A stretch of 64,000 nt of DNA from positions 3,978 through 67,977 of the forward strand of contig CAKOIQ010000006.1 of the NCBI GenBank assembly GCA_934086935.1. Direction: 5' to 3'. The first letter of the stretch is position 1, and the number at the start of each line of letters is the position of its first letter. Source of the stretch: an uncultured Bacilli bacterium (GTDB lineage: Bacteria; Bacillota_I; Bacilli_A; RF39; UBA660). A program made the position numbers and the translations under genes. The notes under the pieces are model-generated. The model searched no databases. It was given only the letters and a program-made list of their open reading frames with translations, and was not told the origin of the DNA. This document shows positions 43,282-51,705 of the stretch, piece after piece.

Positions 43282-44387
43282 TGGCAAAAGTAGTTAAAGA
43301 AATTAAAACTTTTGAAGAAAGAAAACAAGAATTAATCGAATTAGGAAAGAAAAATGGTCATATTACCTTTGAACAATTAGCTGAAGCACTAAAAGGTTTA
43401 GAAATTGATAGTGATGCTTTAGATGAACTTTATAATGACTTAATTAAAAATGGTATTGCCGTAGTAACATCAGAAGCTGAAAACAATGCTGGTGATAATA
43501 AAATTGAGGAAGAAGAAGTTGTTGTTCTAAATGATGAAGATTTAACTAAAGATATTAATATCAATGACCCTGTACGTATGTATTTAAAAGAAATTGGTCG
43601 TATTAGCTTATTATCTCCAGAAGAAGAAATGAAATTATCATTAAAAGTAGCTGCTGGTGATGAAGAAGCTAAAAATATTTTAGCCGAATCTAACTTACGT
43701 TTAGTTGTATCTATTGCTAAAAGATATGTAGGTCGTGGTTTATTATTCTTAGATTTAATTCAAGAAGGTAACATTGGTTTAATGAAAGCCGTTGAAAAAT
43801 TTGACTGTGATAAAGGATATAAATTCTCTACCTATGCAACTTGGTGGATTAGGCAAGCCATTACTAGAGCATTAGCCGATCAAGCAAGAACTATCAGAGT
43901 TCCAGTTCATATGGTAGAAACAATTAATAAAATGGCTCGTATTCAAAGACAATTAACTTTAGAATTAAATCGTGAACCAAGCGAAGAAGAAATTGCTAAG
44001 AAAATGGGTATTTCTGTTGATAAAGTAAGAGAAGTAATTAAGATTAGTCAAGATCCTGTATCTTTAGAAACTCCTATTGGTGAAGAAGAAGATTCATTAT
44101 TAAGAGACTTTGTTCCAGATGAAAGATCAATGAGACCAGAAGATTATGCAACAAATGAAATCTTAAAAGAAGAAATTAAAGCAGTTTTATCAACTTTACA
44201 ACCTCGTGAACAACAAGTTTTAGAGTTACGTTTTGGTTTAATTGATGGAACAAGCTATACTTTAGAAGAAGTTGGTAAAAGATTTAATGTAACTAGAGAA
44301 AGAATTAGACAAATTGAAGCTAAAGCTTTAAGAAAATTAAGACATCCATCACGTGCTAAAAAATTAAAAGACTTCATGGTGGAATAA
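43281..44387 (+). CDS. rpoD: Primary sigma factor SigA/RpoD
   Basis: Vegetative sigma-70 factor. N-terminal region 1.1-like part (ELAEALKGLEIDSDALDELY), region 1.2 NDPVRMYLKEIGRI, region 2 LDLIQEGNIGLMKAVEKFD and FSTYATWWIRQAITRA for -10 recognition, region 3, and region 4 HTH LEEVGKRFNVTRERIRQIE for -35 recognition. 368 residues, as in Bacillus SigA. Coupled to dnaG and trmK by 1-base overlaps. Confidence 0.97.
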   Translation: MAKVVKEIKTFEERKQELIELGKKNGHITFEQLAEALKGLEIDSDALDELYNDLIKNGIAVVTSEAENNAGDNKIEEEEVVVLNDEDLTKDININDPVRMYLKEIGRISLLSPEEEMKLSLKVAAGDEEAKNILAESNLRLVVSIAKRYVGRGLLFLDLIQEGNIGLMKAVEKFDCDKGYKFSTYATWWIRQAITRALADQARTIRVPVHMVETINKMARIQRQLTLELNREPSEEEIAKKMGISVDKVREVIKISQDPVSLETPIGEEEDSLLRDFVPDERSMRPEDYATNEILKEEIKAVLSTLQPREQQVLELRFGLIDGTSYTLEEVGKRFNVTRERIRQIEAKALRKLRHPSRAKKLKDFMVE

Positions 44388-45034
44388 TGAAAATATCTAA
44401 TCGTTTAAAATCAATTGCTGGCTTAGTAACTGAAAAAGATATTATTGCTGATATTGGCTGTGATCATGCTTATTTAGATATTTATCTAGTTAAAAATAAA
44501 ATAATTCCTAAAGCTTATGTTAGTGATGTTAATTTAAATGCTTTAAATAATGGAATTAAAAACATTAAAAAAAACCATTTAGAGCACGAAATAGAGGCTA
44601 AACTATGTGATGGTATCAAAGGTATACCTGAAGATGTAAATACGCTTATAATTAGTGGAATGGGTTCCAATACAATTATTAAGATCTTAAGTAATCCTAA
44701 ATTAAAACAAATAGATAAAATGATAATTCAATCAAATAATGATTATTACATTTTAAGAAAGTTTATTACTTCTAAAGGATATTTTATATCTCATGAATCA
44801 GCAGTTTATGATAATGGAAACTATTATATAAACATCGTATTCTTAAAAGGACATAAAAAATATAATTTTAAAGAATTAACTTATGGACCAATCTTAATGT
44901 ATTCAAATAAAAACTATTTCGAACATTTATATAATAAACAAAAACAAATATTAGAAAATATTCCTAAATATAAAATTTATACAAGATTTCAAATGAAAAG
45001 AAAAACTCTATATTTAAAAAAATTATCTAAATAA
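44387..45034 (+). CDS. trmK: tRNA (adenine-N1)-methyltransferase TrmK
   Basis: SAM-dependent enzyme that methylates A22 of bacterial tRNA. 215 residues: MKISNRLKSIAGLV, the SAM motif IADIGCDHAYLDIYL, ISGMGSNTIIKIL and LIIQSNNDYYILRKF of the TrmK/YqfN family. Position after sigA is conserved in Bacillus. Terminator follows. Confidence 0.93.
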   Translation: MKISNRLKSIAGLVTEKDIIADIGCDHAYLDIYLVKNKIIPKAYVSDVNLNALNNGIKNIKKNHLEHEIEAKLCDGIKGIPEDVNTLIISGMGSNTIIKILSNPKLKQIDKMIIQSNNDYYILRKFITSKGYFISHESAVYDNGNYYINIVFLKGHKKYNFKELTYGPILMYSNKNYFEHLYNKQKQILENIPKYKIYTRFQMKRKTLYLKKLSK

Positions 45035-45059
45035 AGATTGATAAACTCAATCTTTTTTT
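45033..45059 (+). terminator. Terminator after trmK
   Basis: 9-bp stem AAAGATTGA / TCAATCTTT, loop TAAAC, T run. Confidence 0.87.
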
Positions 45060-45066
45060 ATATACT
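45038..45066 (+). promoter_or_regulatory. Promoter of the NlpC/P60 gene overlapping a terminator
   Basis: TTGATA (45038-45043) lies in the preceding terminator stem and loop; 17-base spacer; TATACT (45061-45066). Confidence 0.55.
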
Positions 45067-45084
45067 TTAATTGTGAGGATTGAG

Positions 45085-46434
45085 ATGGATAAGAAGAGGT
45101 TTTTAGGAATTGTAATTATCTTATTAAGTGTTGTTTTAATAGCTATTTCTGGATACAAAATATATGATACATTTAACACCATAAATATTGATAAGATCAT
45201 ATTAGAAAGTTTTGATTCAGAACAAAATAAGGCTAAAATCAAAATAACTATAAAAGAAAAAAATAAAGTATTTACTTGTTATGCTCAAGGAGAAAAAGAA
45301 AAGTATAGTACTTCTAGTATTAATGATGAATGCATTTTAAATATAAATCCTAATGATAAATATAAAATATATATTGAACAAAATGGTAATAAAACTGAAG
45401 AATACAATTTAACGGATTATATAACAAATATTATGTCATTTATTTTCAAAGATAATATTATTTATTTAATTAAAGATGAAACTTATAATTTAGAATATAA
45501 AGATATTACTTTTATTAAAGAAGATTATGATTTTAAGATAAAAGATCCATCTATTGCTAAATATGAAAATAATACTATAATTGCTTTAAAAGAAGGTAAA
45601 ACTTATTTATATTCAGATAAAATAAATGAAAAAATTGATATAGTTGTTACTAATTTATTAACTAAACCATATGCTACAAAAGAAAGAAAAAAATTATTAA
45701 CATGTCATGCTTATACTGAAGAAGAAGCCAATACTTTAGATTCAATTTTAGAATATAAAATAAATAAAGTGGGCTATCAAACCAGAGCTGGAGCAGTAGC
45801 AGCAGCTAGATTCTTAACTTTAGAATTTGCTTATCGTGTCCCATATTTTTATGAAAATGGAAGAGTTCCAATTTCAGATACTGATAAAAGTAATATTAAT
45901 ACTCACGAAGTTGACGGAGAAGGAAGATATTATAAAAAAGGGTTATATTTATCTGATTCAAAAAAGGCCCAAATAATAAAATCATATAAAGGTCCAGCAA
46001 TCTGGGGATGCAATCTCATGAATCTAGAAAAAAAGCCTGAATGGGGATATTATAGTGGTCAATTAAGACCTAATGGATTAGATTGCTCAGGTTTCATTAC
46101 ATGGACTCTAAAACAAGCCGGATTTGAACCATATGATGTTGGTGCCGGAGAAGATCCAGGACGAGACGGTCAATGTACCGATTTAGGCAAATTTACATTA
46201 TTAGCAAATAACATTAACAATATCAAAGCTGGTGACTTATTAAATTGGTGGGGACATATAGCTATGCTTATTGGTATTGATAATAATACATATTATGTTG
46301 CTGAAAGTTTATCATATATAGGTGGTGTAAGAGCCATGATATATACAAAACAAGAATTATTAAATACCTTTAAATATGCCGTATTAATGGATGAATACTA
46401 TCAAAAAGAAGGATTATACACTAAAATGTGGTAA
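45085..46434 (+). CDS. NlpC/P60 family cell-wall peptidase, membrane-anchored
   Basis: 449-residue protein with an N-terminal membrane anchor (FLGIVIILLSVVLIAISGY). Next are two to three small beta domains of about 160 residues, then a C-terminal NlpC/P60 domain with catalytic Cys at about 334 (GLDCSGFITWTLKQAGF) and His at about 391 (GDLLNWWGHIAMLIG). Such enzymes cut peptide bonds in peptidoglycan stems. The ATG at 45085 is preferred over the GTG at 45073 because GAGGA is correctly spaced for it. A terminator overlaps its end. Confidence 0.88.
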   Translation: MDKKRFLGIVIILLSVVLIAISGYKIYDTFNTINIDKIILESFDSEQNKAKIKITIKEKNKVFTCYAQGEKEKYSTSSINDECILNINPNDKYKIYIEQNGNKTEEYNLTDYITNIMSFIFKDNIIYLIKDETYNLEYKDITFIKEDYDFKIKDPSIAKYENNTIIALKEGKTYLYSDKINEKIDIVVTNLLTKPYATKERKKLLTCHAYTEEEANTLDSILEYKINKVGYQTRAGAVAAARFLTLEFAYRVPYFYENGRVPISDTDKSNINTHEVDGEGRYYKKGLYLSDSKKAQIIKSYKGPAIWGCNLMNLEKKPEWGYYSGQLRPNGLDCSGFITWTLKQAGFEPYDVGAGEDPGRDGQCTDLGKFTLLANNINNIKAGDLLNWWGHIAMLIGIDNNTYYVAESLSYIGGVRAMIYTKQELLNTFKYAVLMDEYYQKEGLYTKMW

Positions 46435-46446
46435 TCCTTCTTTTAT
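46404..46446 (+). terminator. Terminator overlapping the NlpC/P60 gene end
   Basis: 12-bp stem AAAGAAGGATTA / TAATCCTTCTTT around the stop codon with a 15-base loop and a T-rich tail. Confidence 0.72.
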
Positions 46447-46451
46447 GCAAT

Positions 46452-46471
46452 AAAAAAAGAGGTAAACCTCT
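46452..46471 (-). terminator. Terminator of the DUF4044 gene
   Basis: On the minus strand: stem AGAGGT / ACCTCT with a 2-base loop, then TTTTTTTA; the stem overlaps the stop codon. Confidence 0.75.
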
Positions 46472-46586
46472 ACATAGCTAAAATATAATATACTAAAGAA
46501 CCAACAAAACTAAATACCATTGCAATTAATAAAATCCAAACAATAATTTTACTTCCAGTACTTTTTTTCTTTTGTTTATAAGCCAC
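46470..46586 (-). CDS. DUF4044-like single-span small membrane protein
   Basis: 38-residue frame starting GTG (MAYKQKKKSTGSKIIVWIL...). A basic N-terminus of about 12 residues is followed by one hydrophobic span ending VYYILAM. Length, the Lys-rich head and the K-x-V/I-V-W-I/L-L pattern match DUF4044 peptides of Firmicutes, whose role is unknown. AGAGGTGAT precedes the start, and a dedicated terminator follows. These make it a real gene. Confidence 0.7.
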   Translation of the reverse strand: MAYKQKKKSTGSKIIVWILLIAMVFSFVGSLVYYILAM

Positions 46587-46667
46587 TTTAAATCACCTCT
46601 CACAATACAATTATAACTAATTTGTCATAAAAATAAAAGACTATAATATGATTAAATAGGTGAGATA

Positions 46668-47243
46668 ATGAAATTTAAGTGGATAAAGTCTAATCGTAGT
46701 ATTATTAAATTTCTATTAATGCTTTTAATAATTAGTACCTTAATAGGTATTTATTTTTATTTAAGTAAAGAAAAAATAATTAAAGAAAGTATTAATACCG
46801 AACTAATAAAAATGATTGATAATTTAAATATAACAAAACAAAATAATATTATAAATCATCTTTTAATTTTAATAATATTATCAGTATTATCATTAACTAT
46901 CATAGGGTTACCTATAATTATAATCTATTTTATTTATGAAGGAATATCTATTGGCTTTTTATTATCGTCTTTTATTAACTATTCACCAATAAAAGGATTC
47001 TTGTTTGGAAGTATATTTATAATTATATCAAAAACCATCTATATTTTAATTTTAATCTATTTACTTACAAATACCTTAAAATATACAAAAAGCTTTGCAA
47101 AAAGGCTAAAAACAAGTAAAAATGACATAATAACAAATCAACTAACAAAAGCAATCTTCTGTATAACAATAATATTAATAAATGATATCATATTATACTT
47201 TCTAGGAAATAAAATAATCTTATTATTTAAATTTATCTTATAA
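46668..47243 (+). CDS. SpoIIM-like membrane protein
   Basis: 191-residue hydrophobic protein with five to six spans, resembling SpoIIM of the sporulation engulfment machine: N-terminal FLLMLLIISTLIGIYFY, the polar loop with NHLLILIILSVLSLTIIGLP, then the GISIGFLLSSF segment matching the SpoIIM/DUF95 pattern. Bacillus SpoIIM is 214 residues. The ATG follows AGGTGAGA. No spoIID, spoIIP or spoIIQ is in the window, so a sporulation role cannot be asserted; SpoIIM-like membrane proteins also exist in non-sporing species. Confidence 0.6.
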   Translation: MKFKWIKSNRSIIKFLLMLLIISTLIGIYFYLSKEKIIKESINTELIKMIDNLNITKQNNIINHLLILIILSVLSLTIIGLPIIIIYFIYEGISIGFLLSSFINYSPIKGFLFGSIFIIISKTIYILILIYLLTNTLKYTKSFAKRLKTSKNDIITNQLTKAIFCITIILINDIILYFLGNKIILLFKFIL

Positions 47244-47269
47244 AATGTTATAATACCAATGTGATTAAT

Positions 47270-48376
47270 ATGAAAAAAGTTGTAATTGGAATGAGTGGGG
47301 GAGTTGATTCTTCTGTCGCAGCCTATATACTTCAAAAACAAGGTTATGAGGTAATTGGTCTTTTTATGCGTAATTGGGATTCAATGGTTAATGATGATAT
47401 TGAAGGTAACCCTAATTTAAATAATAATATATGTCCTCAAGAACAAGACTATAATGATGCTCTAGAAGTATGTAAAAAATTAAATATCCCTCTTCATAGA
47501 GTTGATTTTGTTAAAGAATATTGGGACTATGTCTTTACCTATTTCCTAGATGAATTAAAAAAAGGAAGAACTCCAAATCCAGATTTAATGTGTAATAAAT
47601 ATATTAAGTTTGATTTATTTATTAAAGAAGCAAAAAAACTAGGAGCCGATTATATTGCTACTGGTCATTATGCTAGATTAAAAGATAATAAACTATTAAG
47701 AGCAGTAGACCTAAATAAAGATCAAACCTACTTTTTAGCTCAATTATCTGCTGATCAATTAAAAAATGTTTTATTCCCAATTGGCGATATAATTAAACCA
47801 GAAGTAAGAAAAATAGCTGATGAACTAGGACTAGCTACTGCTAAAAAGAAAGATTCGACAGGTATTTGCTTTATTGGTGAAAGAAACTATCAAAAATTCA
47901 TTTCTAATTATTTAAAACCAAATCATGGAGATATCATTGATGTTAAAACTAATGAAGTTATCGGAACCCATACTGGATTAATGAATTATACAATTGGTCA
48001 AAGAAGAAACGTTGGTATATCAGGCAATTTAGAAAAACACTTTGTTGTTGGCAAAAACGTTGAAAAAAATCTTCTTTATGTTGCATTTGGTGAAGATAAT
48101 GAATACCTATATTCAGATGCATGCATTATTGAAGATGTTAACTTTAATACCGACATTAGACCAACTAACTGTACTGCTAAATTCAGATATCGCGGTCCTG
48201 ATAATGACGTATCATTAGAGTACCTAGATAACAATGAAATATTAGTTAAATACCTAGAAAAAGTTAAATCAGTTACACCCGGACAAGCCTGTGTCTTCTA
48301 TTTAGGTGAACAATGCTTAGGTTCCGGAATAATTAAAACCGTCATGAAAGATGGTCAAAAACTTTGGTATTTATAA
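47270..48376 (+). CDS. mnmA: tRNA-specific 2-thiouridylase MnmA
   Basis: Makes s2U at wobble position 34 of Lys, Glu and Gln tRNAs. It has the PP-loop GMSGGVDSSVAAYIL, the catalytic cysteines in NPDLMCNKYIKF and STGICFIGERNY, and GHYARL. 368 residues from ATG 47270; the GTG at 47261 has no site. An extended -10 TGtTATAAT lies at 47244-47252. Terminator follows. Confidence 0.95.
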   Translation: MKKVVIGMSGGVDSSVAAYILQKQGYEVIGLFMRNWDSMVNDDIEGNPNLNNNICPQEQDYNDALEVCKKLNIPLHRVDFVKEYWDYVFTYFLDELKKGRTPNPDLMCNKYIKFDLFIKEAKKLGADYIATGHYARLKDNKLLRAVDLNKDQTYFLAQLSADQLKNVLFPIGDIIKPEVRKIADELGLATAKKKDSTGICFIGERNYQKFISNYLKPNHGDIIDVKTNEVIGTHTGLMNYTIGQRRNVGISGNLEKHFVVGKNVEKNLLYVAFGEDNEYLYSDACIIEDVNFNTDIRPTNCTAKFRYRGPDNDVSLEYLDNNEILVKYLEKVKSVTPGQACVFYLGEQCLGSGIIKTVMKDGQKLWYL

Positions 48377-48383
48377 TTAACTT

Positions 48384-48412
48384 AGACTATCAAAAACAGA
48401 TAGTCTTTTTTA
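48384..48412 (+). terminator. Terminator after mnmA
   Basis: 8-bp stem AGACTATC / GATAGTCT, loop of 7, T run. Confidence 0.83.
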
Positions 48413-48422
48413 TTAAATACGC

Positions 48423-48451
48423 TTGACAACCAAACGTAAACAAGATACAAT
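48423..48451 (+). promoter_or_regulatory. Promoter of the XRE-type gene
   Basis: TTGACA (48423-48428), 17-base spacer, TACAAT (48446-48451): consensus -35 and near-consensus -10. Confidence 0.87.
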
Positions 48452-48479
48452 GTAATTGTAAAGAAAGTAGGGAAGCATA

Positions 48480-49253
48480 ATGAATGCATTAAATGAACTA
48501 TTACAAGAATTAGGAATATCTAAAGTTAGATTAGCAAAATACCTAAATGTATCAAGACAAATGGTATATAATTACCTAGAATTACCAAGTTTATCAAAAT
48601 GGCCAAAAGAAAAGAAAATATCTTTATTTAAATTATTAGATATTGAAGATGGTGATGAAGAAACAATTAAAAATATTAAAGTTAATACTGAATATTTATT
48701 AGCTGTTGAAGACCGTTTAAATAAAGGACTAAAAGATAATACACAAGGAGAATTTTTAGATCTTAAAGGACTTAAAAAAGAAGAACAACAATTAGTAGGG
48801 GATATAACCTTCTTAATCAAAGATAAATTAGTAGATGGAGATAATCATGAAGAAAATTATTATGCACTTCTATACATGTATCATCTATTACAATCAATTG
48901 ATAATGTTCCAGAAATAAAATATCTTTTAGCATATATGTCTAAAGCCACTGGATTTACAAATCCAAATGTCTTTAAATTTAATGAAGATAAACAATTTAT
49001 GTTTGAAGGAATTGTCCATTCAGCATTTAATTTATATAATAGTGGAACCGCATCAAAAAGTAAAGTTATTGAATCACATCGTCGTTTTGTCGAAGAAATT
49101 GAAGCTCGTAACGAAGAAAAATTATCACGTACTCAACAACTTAACACTATTAGAATTCAAGCCCTAAGAGAACTTGGATATAATGAGATTAACACTGAAA
49201 ATGCTGCTGAAGTATTTGAAAAAATTGCTGAAATCGAATCACGTGGTGTCTAA
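48480..49253 (+). CDS. XRE/Cro-like DNA-binding protein with long C-terminal domain
   Basis: 257-residue protein. Residues 1-55 form a helix-turn-helix (LQELGISKVRLAKYLNVSRQMVYNYL), like XRE/Cro regulators. The remaining 200 residues are helical and charged, with no recognised domain; a conserved-looking tail (RIQALRELGYNEINTENAAEVF) suggests a protein-binding part. It has its own strong promoter and terminator. No phage genes are near, so it is more likely a chromosomal regulator. The target is unknown. Confidence 0.72.
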   Translation: MNALNELLQELGISKVRLAKYLNVSRQMVYNYLELPSLSKWPKEKKISLFKLLDIEDGDEETIKNIKVNTEYLLAVEDRLNKGLKDNTQGEFLDLKGLKKEEQQLVGDITFLIKDKLVDGDNHEENYYALLYMYHLLQSIDNVPEIKYLLAYMSKATGFTNPNVFKFNEDKQFMFEGIVHSAFNLYNSGTASKSKVIESHRRFVEEIEARNEEKLSRTQQLNTIRIQALRELGYNEINTENAAEVFEKIAEIESRGV

Positions 49254-49263
49254 AAAAAATTTA

Positions 49264-49313
49264 ATACTCCCCCTACTTTAAATATTTCTAAAGAGTAGGA
49301 GGGGTTATTTTTT
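49264..49313 (+). terminator. Terminator after the XRE-type gene
   Basis: GC-rich imperfect stem (CCCCCTACTTT / AAAGAGTAGGAGGGG, one bulged base) with a T run. Confidence 0.8.
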
Positions 49314-49645
49314 GTCTATAAAAGATTCTATAACAACTAATAATTAATAATAGATGAATAAATTATAATCTAATTAACAAATAATGATTAATAAAACAAT
49401 TAAATAATAAATATAAAATGATATGATTAATTAAGTTAGTAAAACAAAATTATAATGTAAAAGATACAAAAGAAAGTAAGTAAATATAACATAATTATAA
49501 ACCATAATAAAAATATAAAATTACTTAAGACAGACAATTAATCATCTATTTAATCAAAATATTCAACTTCCTATAATATATATTATGTTAACTAACATAT
49601 ATTTTAACAAACATAAAAGAAAAGTACTCCACTATCAATAATTAA
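49314..49645. other. Gene-free, very A+T-rich stretch
   Basis: No open frame above small size, no terminator, no RNA-like fold and no DnaA-box (TTATCCACA) cluster is seen. Confidence 0.6.
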
Positions 49646-49680
49646 AAAAATATATCCTACAACCAATAAGATATATTTTT
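49646..49680. terminator. Terminator of the ZIP gene (possibly bidirectional)
   Basis: 11-bp perfect stem AAAAATATATC / GATATATTTTT with a 13-base loop, just beyond the ZIP stop codon. Confidence 0.75.
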
Positions 49681-49686
49681 ATTTTG

Positions 49687-50439
49687 TTATAAAATAAATT
49701 GTGTCACTACTATCATAATAACTCCTAAGATAAATCCTATTAAAATATATTTATTTGAATATTTTCTAGCTTCATCAAATATGTCATTAATACTTATTGA
49801 TATCATAATTCCTGCTACAAACAATAATATTATACTAATTAAAAAATTAGACATATATTTATATAAAAATAAATAAGCAAGTAATGCACCTATTGGTTCT
49901 GATAAACCACTTATTAAAGTATTAACAACTGCCTTCCCTCTCGAACCAGTAGAGTAGTAGATTGGTACTGCAATCGCAATTCCTTCCGGTATATTATGAA
50001 GCATAATTGCTATACTTAATTTTAAACCTAATTTAATATCTACTGATGATGATAAAAAAGTTAAAATACCCTCAGGTAAATTATGGATCATTAAAGCGAT
50101 CATACTGAGTATCCCTACTCTATATAAATTAGATGAATTAAACCCCTTCTCTGCTATTTTCTTATTTATACAAGCATTTAATAGATAACCAATTAAAATC
50201 ATCAAAATAAGCATAAAAATACCTAATAATAAACCATTAGACTTAACAATATAATAAAAACCCTCAGGTATTAATTCAAATATCGAAATAAGAATCATAA
50301 TCGTAGCTGAAAAAGATAAACTAATCCCAATAAACTTACATACATTCTTAGGCTTAATAACTAAAAAGAAACAACCAATTAGAGTTGATAAACCTGCCAT
50401 TAAACTAATAATAAAAGGAATAATAATATCTCTATTCAT
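49687..50439 (-). CDS. ZIP family metal transporter
   Basis: 250-residue membrane protein with eight hydrophobic segments. ZIP signatures HNLPEG and HNIPEG occur in spans 4 and 5, the metal-binding sites of ZupT/ZIP carriers; the ELIPEG motif in span 2 is also present. It imports divalent metals such as zinc, with the exact substrate undefined. The upstream stretch 50440-50679 holds only A+T-rich sequence and the next gene's ribosome site. Confidence 0.9.
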   Translation of the reverse strand: MNRDIIIPFIISLMAGLSTLIGCFFLVIKPKNVCKFIGISLSFSATIMILISIFELIPEGFYYIVKSNGLLLGIFMLILMILIGYLLNACINKKIAEKGFNSSNLYRVGILSMIALMIHNLPEGILTFLSSSVDIKLGLKLSIAIMLHNIPEGIAIAVPIYYSTGSRGKAVVNTLISGLSEPIGALLAYLFLYKYMSNFLISIILLFVAGIMISISINDIFDEARKYSNKYILIGFILGVIMIVVTQFIL

Positions 50440-50679
50440 AATATAAATATATTAATTTATCTTTAAAATATAACTAAAAAAGACCATAAAAAATATATTT
50501 GTCTTTACTATCAATTAATTATAACAGTAATAAACATATAAATCATTAACATAATATCTCTTACTAAAACTTCTATAATAATCAACACACTACCCTTCTT
50601 AATAAAGAATAACAATAATAGCCAAATTTTTCCATATTTATTTTAATAAAAATAACCACAATATAAGTAGGAGGTAATT

Positions 50680-50763
50680 ATGAGTAGAGCTAAAAATTCA
50701 AACAAAGCTAGAGAAAACGCTAATGCTAGAAATCAAGCACGTTCAAATGCTAGATGTAAATAG
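50680..50763 (+). CDS. Small basic Ala/Arg/Asn-rich peptide
   Basis: 27-residue frame (begins MSRAKNSNKARENANARNQ, ends NARCK) preceded by a perfect AGGAGGT at 50669-50675. The repeated A-R / N-A pattern is unusual, highly polar and basic. Its stop abuts the xerD stop from the other strand. The strong ribosome site and biased composition support a real gene; small basic peptides in sporulating Firmicutes sometimes bind DNA or belong to spores, but no family was recognised. Confidence 0.6.
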   Translation: MSRAKNSNKARENANARNQARSNARCK

Positions 50764-51627
50764 TTAATTTCTAGGAAAAAAATCTTCATAGTCATGTTTT
50801 AATTTATCATTAGTCAAATGAGTATATATTTGAGTAGTAGATAAATTTTCATGACCTAAAAGTTCTTGTATTATTCTTAAATCTGCACCGTTTTTAAGTA
50901 AATGAGTTGCAAAGGTATGTCTTAAGGTATGAGGAGAAACATTCTTTCTTATACCTTTTTTTATGCATTCTTCTTTAATGACTTTAAATATAAATTGTCT
51001 AGATAATACACCACCTCTATTATTAAGAAAAATATAACTACTATTATTTTTATTAAGCATTGGCCTATAAAAATAAATATATTCTTTTAATGCTTCTATC
51101 GCATAATCTCCTAAAGGTACAATCCTCTCTTTACTTCCCTTACCCATTACTCTAACTAAACATTCATCTAAATCAATATTAGATAGTTCCAAACTAGTAA
51201 GTTCACTTATTCTAAGCCCTGAAGAATATAATAGTTCAAGTATTGCTTTATTACGTGCTTCAAATTCATTATTAACTTTAAAATTAAGTAAACTAGATAC
51301 CTCTTCCAAAGTTAAAAATTCTGGTATCTTTTTCTCTATTTTAGGTCTATCAATTTCATCAGTAGGATTACTATTAATATTACCCATTCTCATATAATAA
51401 TTATAAAAAGACTTTAAAGAACTAATGACATGAGAAATAGTCTTAGAACTCTTATTTAAACTTCTAATATATTTTTCAATATCTTTTTTATCAACTAATA
51501 ATAAATCTTTCTTAATAAAATCACTAAATAAAGTAACATCTTTAACATAAGATAAACTAGTATTATTACTATAATTACGTTCTAATTCTAAATAACTTTT
51601 AAAATCATTTATAAGTTTATCATTCAT
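50764..51627 (-). CDS. xerD: Tyrosine recombinase XerD/XerC
   Basis: Site-specific recombinase resolving chromosome dimers at dif. An N-terminal SAM-like core-binding domain is followed by the catalytic domain with SSGLRISEL (Arg), GKGSKERIVPL (Lys), HTLRHTFATHLL (His-x-x-Arg) and HENLSTTQIYTHLT (His and the Tyr nucleophile). 287 residues. It is divergent from rarA. Which of XerC or XerD it represents cannot be decided. No phage genes are nearby. Confidence 0.9.
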   Translation of the reverse strand: MNDKLINDFKSYLELERNYSNNTSLSYVKDVTLFSDFIKKDLLLVDKKDIEKYIRSLNKSSKTISHVISSLKSFYNYYMRMGNINSNPTDEIDRPKIEKKIPEFLTLEEVSSLLNFKVNNEFEARNKAILELLYSSGLRISELTSLELSNIDLDECLVRVMGKGSKERIVPLGDYAIEALKEYIYFYRPMLNKNNSSYIFLNNRGGVLSRQFIFKVIKEECIKKGIRKNVSPHTLRHTFATHLLKNGADLRIIQELLGHENLSTTQIYTHLTNDKLKHDYEDFFPRN

Positions 51628-51705
51628 GTTTTTTCACCTATTTTAATTATACATTTATCTTTTAAATTAATCAAATTTAATATATAATATTTATAGGTGA
51701 AAGTT

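Noticed and set aside
48480..49253. XRE-type gene as a phage repressor or toxin-antitoxin antitoxin
   Set aside because: It is too long for a typical antitoxin, has its own promoter and terminator, and has no toxin or phage partner beside it.
49314..49645. Very A+T-rich stretch as a replication origin
   Set aside because: No DnaA boxes and no dnaA, dnaN or gyrase genes nearby.
50764..51627. Tyrosine recombinase as a phage or island integrase
   Set aside because: Length and motifs fit chromosomal XerC/D, neighbours are housekeeping genes, and no attachment repeats or phage genes were seen.
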